Assembly (NCBI RefSeq): GCF_002752675.1
Contig: NZ_CP024608.1
Span: 1,178,001-1,242,000, forward strand
Direction of reading: 5' to 3'
DNA length: 64,000 nt
DNA from: Massilia violaceinigra
GTDB taxonomy: Bacteria > Pseudomonadota > Gammaproteobacteria > Burkholderiales > Burkholderiaceae_D
Below are positions 63,798-64,000 of the stretch, one piece after another. The position numbers were made by a program, and so were the translations under genes. Within the stretch, counting starts at the first letter, position 1; the number at the start of each line of letters is the position of its first letter. The notes beneath the pieces were generated by a model. That model ran no database searches and was not told where the DNA came from. It saw nothing but the letters and a program-made list of their open reading frames with translations.

Positions 63798-64000
63798 TCA
63801 GTCGTGCAAGGCGGGACGGTAGGCCGCCAGCCGTTTGGCCAGCGCGGCGCGCCCGCGCGAGAGGCGCGAACGCACGGTGCCGATATCGATCTGGCAGATC
63901 TCGGCAATCTCCAGGTAGGACATGTCGTGCAGCTCGTAGAGGATGACGGCGTCGCGGTAGTGGGGCGCCAGCAGGCTTAGTGCGCGCCGCACCTGCTCGG
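63798..64000 (-). CDS. ECF sigma factor, C-terminal part
   Basis: The gene starts beyond the right edge. The visible 67 residues are region 4 of a sigma70-family factor, which reads the -35 element: LAPHYRDAVILYELHDMSYL, then EIAEICQIDIGTVRSRLSRG with its helix-turn-helix. It is first of a set with the anti-sigma-like and secreted protein genes downstream. Confidence 0.9.
   Translation of the reverse strand, partial: EQVRRALSLLAPHYRDAVILYELHDMSYLEIAEICQIDIGTVRSRLSRGRAALAKRLAAYRPALHD

Overview
The window is GC-rich (mostly 65-70% by eye), densely coded DNA from a Gram-negative bacterium. An outer-membrane Tsx-like channel, TamA/TamB, a PhaM-type polyhydroxyalkanoate granule protein, PEP-CTERM sorting, and many diguanylate cyclase, chemotaxis and histidine kinase genes point to a betaproteobacterium of the Oxalobacteraceae (Massilia/Telluria/Duganella type). 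That placement is inferred from gene content; no rRNA or tRNA gene is visible. Nearly all the long antisense reading frames are shadows of GC-rich genes.

Layout. 1-4.9 kb: 3' end of a purine permease, a chemoreceptor with a CheR/CheB tether, a Tsx-like porin, a YfcF-type glutathione transferase and an Ala/Pro-rich protein. 5.1-13.4 kb: a sugar-utilisation locus with a four-gene GtsABCD-like ABC importer, a LacI-family regulator, a GH3 exo-beta-glucosidase and a 40-codon remnant of glucokinase. Matching LacI-type operators lie just downstream of the importer promoter and the GH3 promoter, so the regulator probably controls both. 13.6-18.3 kb: a DUF4142 protein with a GQSGT repeat, an AEC carrier and a TPR-GAF-GGDEF cyclase. 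18.3-23.2 kb: PaiB and OsmC genes divergent from a MocR regulator, then tag and an mnmC whose methyltransferase half looks degenerate.

23.3-29.2 kb: a cytosolic histidine kinase coupled to a REC-TPR response regulator, a 71-residue protein, PhaM, tandem DUF3108 proteins and an unknown protein. 29.4-34.4 kb: a three-gene SMC-type operon (kleisin, KITE, SMC; MksFEB-like) with no Wadjet nuclease gene nearby. 34.6-45.6 kb: a small membrane protein, an S9 peptidase, tamA-tamB, queC and a DUF805 protein. 45.8-49.1 kb: a LodA/LodB-type quinoprotein oxidase pair, with lodA interrupted by a frameshift.

49.5-64 kb: a metallophosphoesterase, a CHASE-PAS-GAF-GGDEF cyclase, a small membrane protein, a Pro-rich miniprotein with its own promoter and terminator, a frameshifted choice-of-anchor-A PEP-CTERM protein, a GAF histidine kinase, a RES-type toxin-antitoxin pair on visibly AT-richer DNA (about 50% GC in sampled lines), an HD-GYP response regulator, a Nei-like glycosylase, a DUF3016 protein, and a secreted protein / anti-sigma-like protein / ECF sigma factor set running off the right edge. 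Three copies of a REP-like palindrome sit in intergenic regions near 10.5, 34.5 and 49.3 kb.
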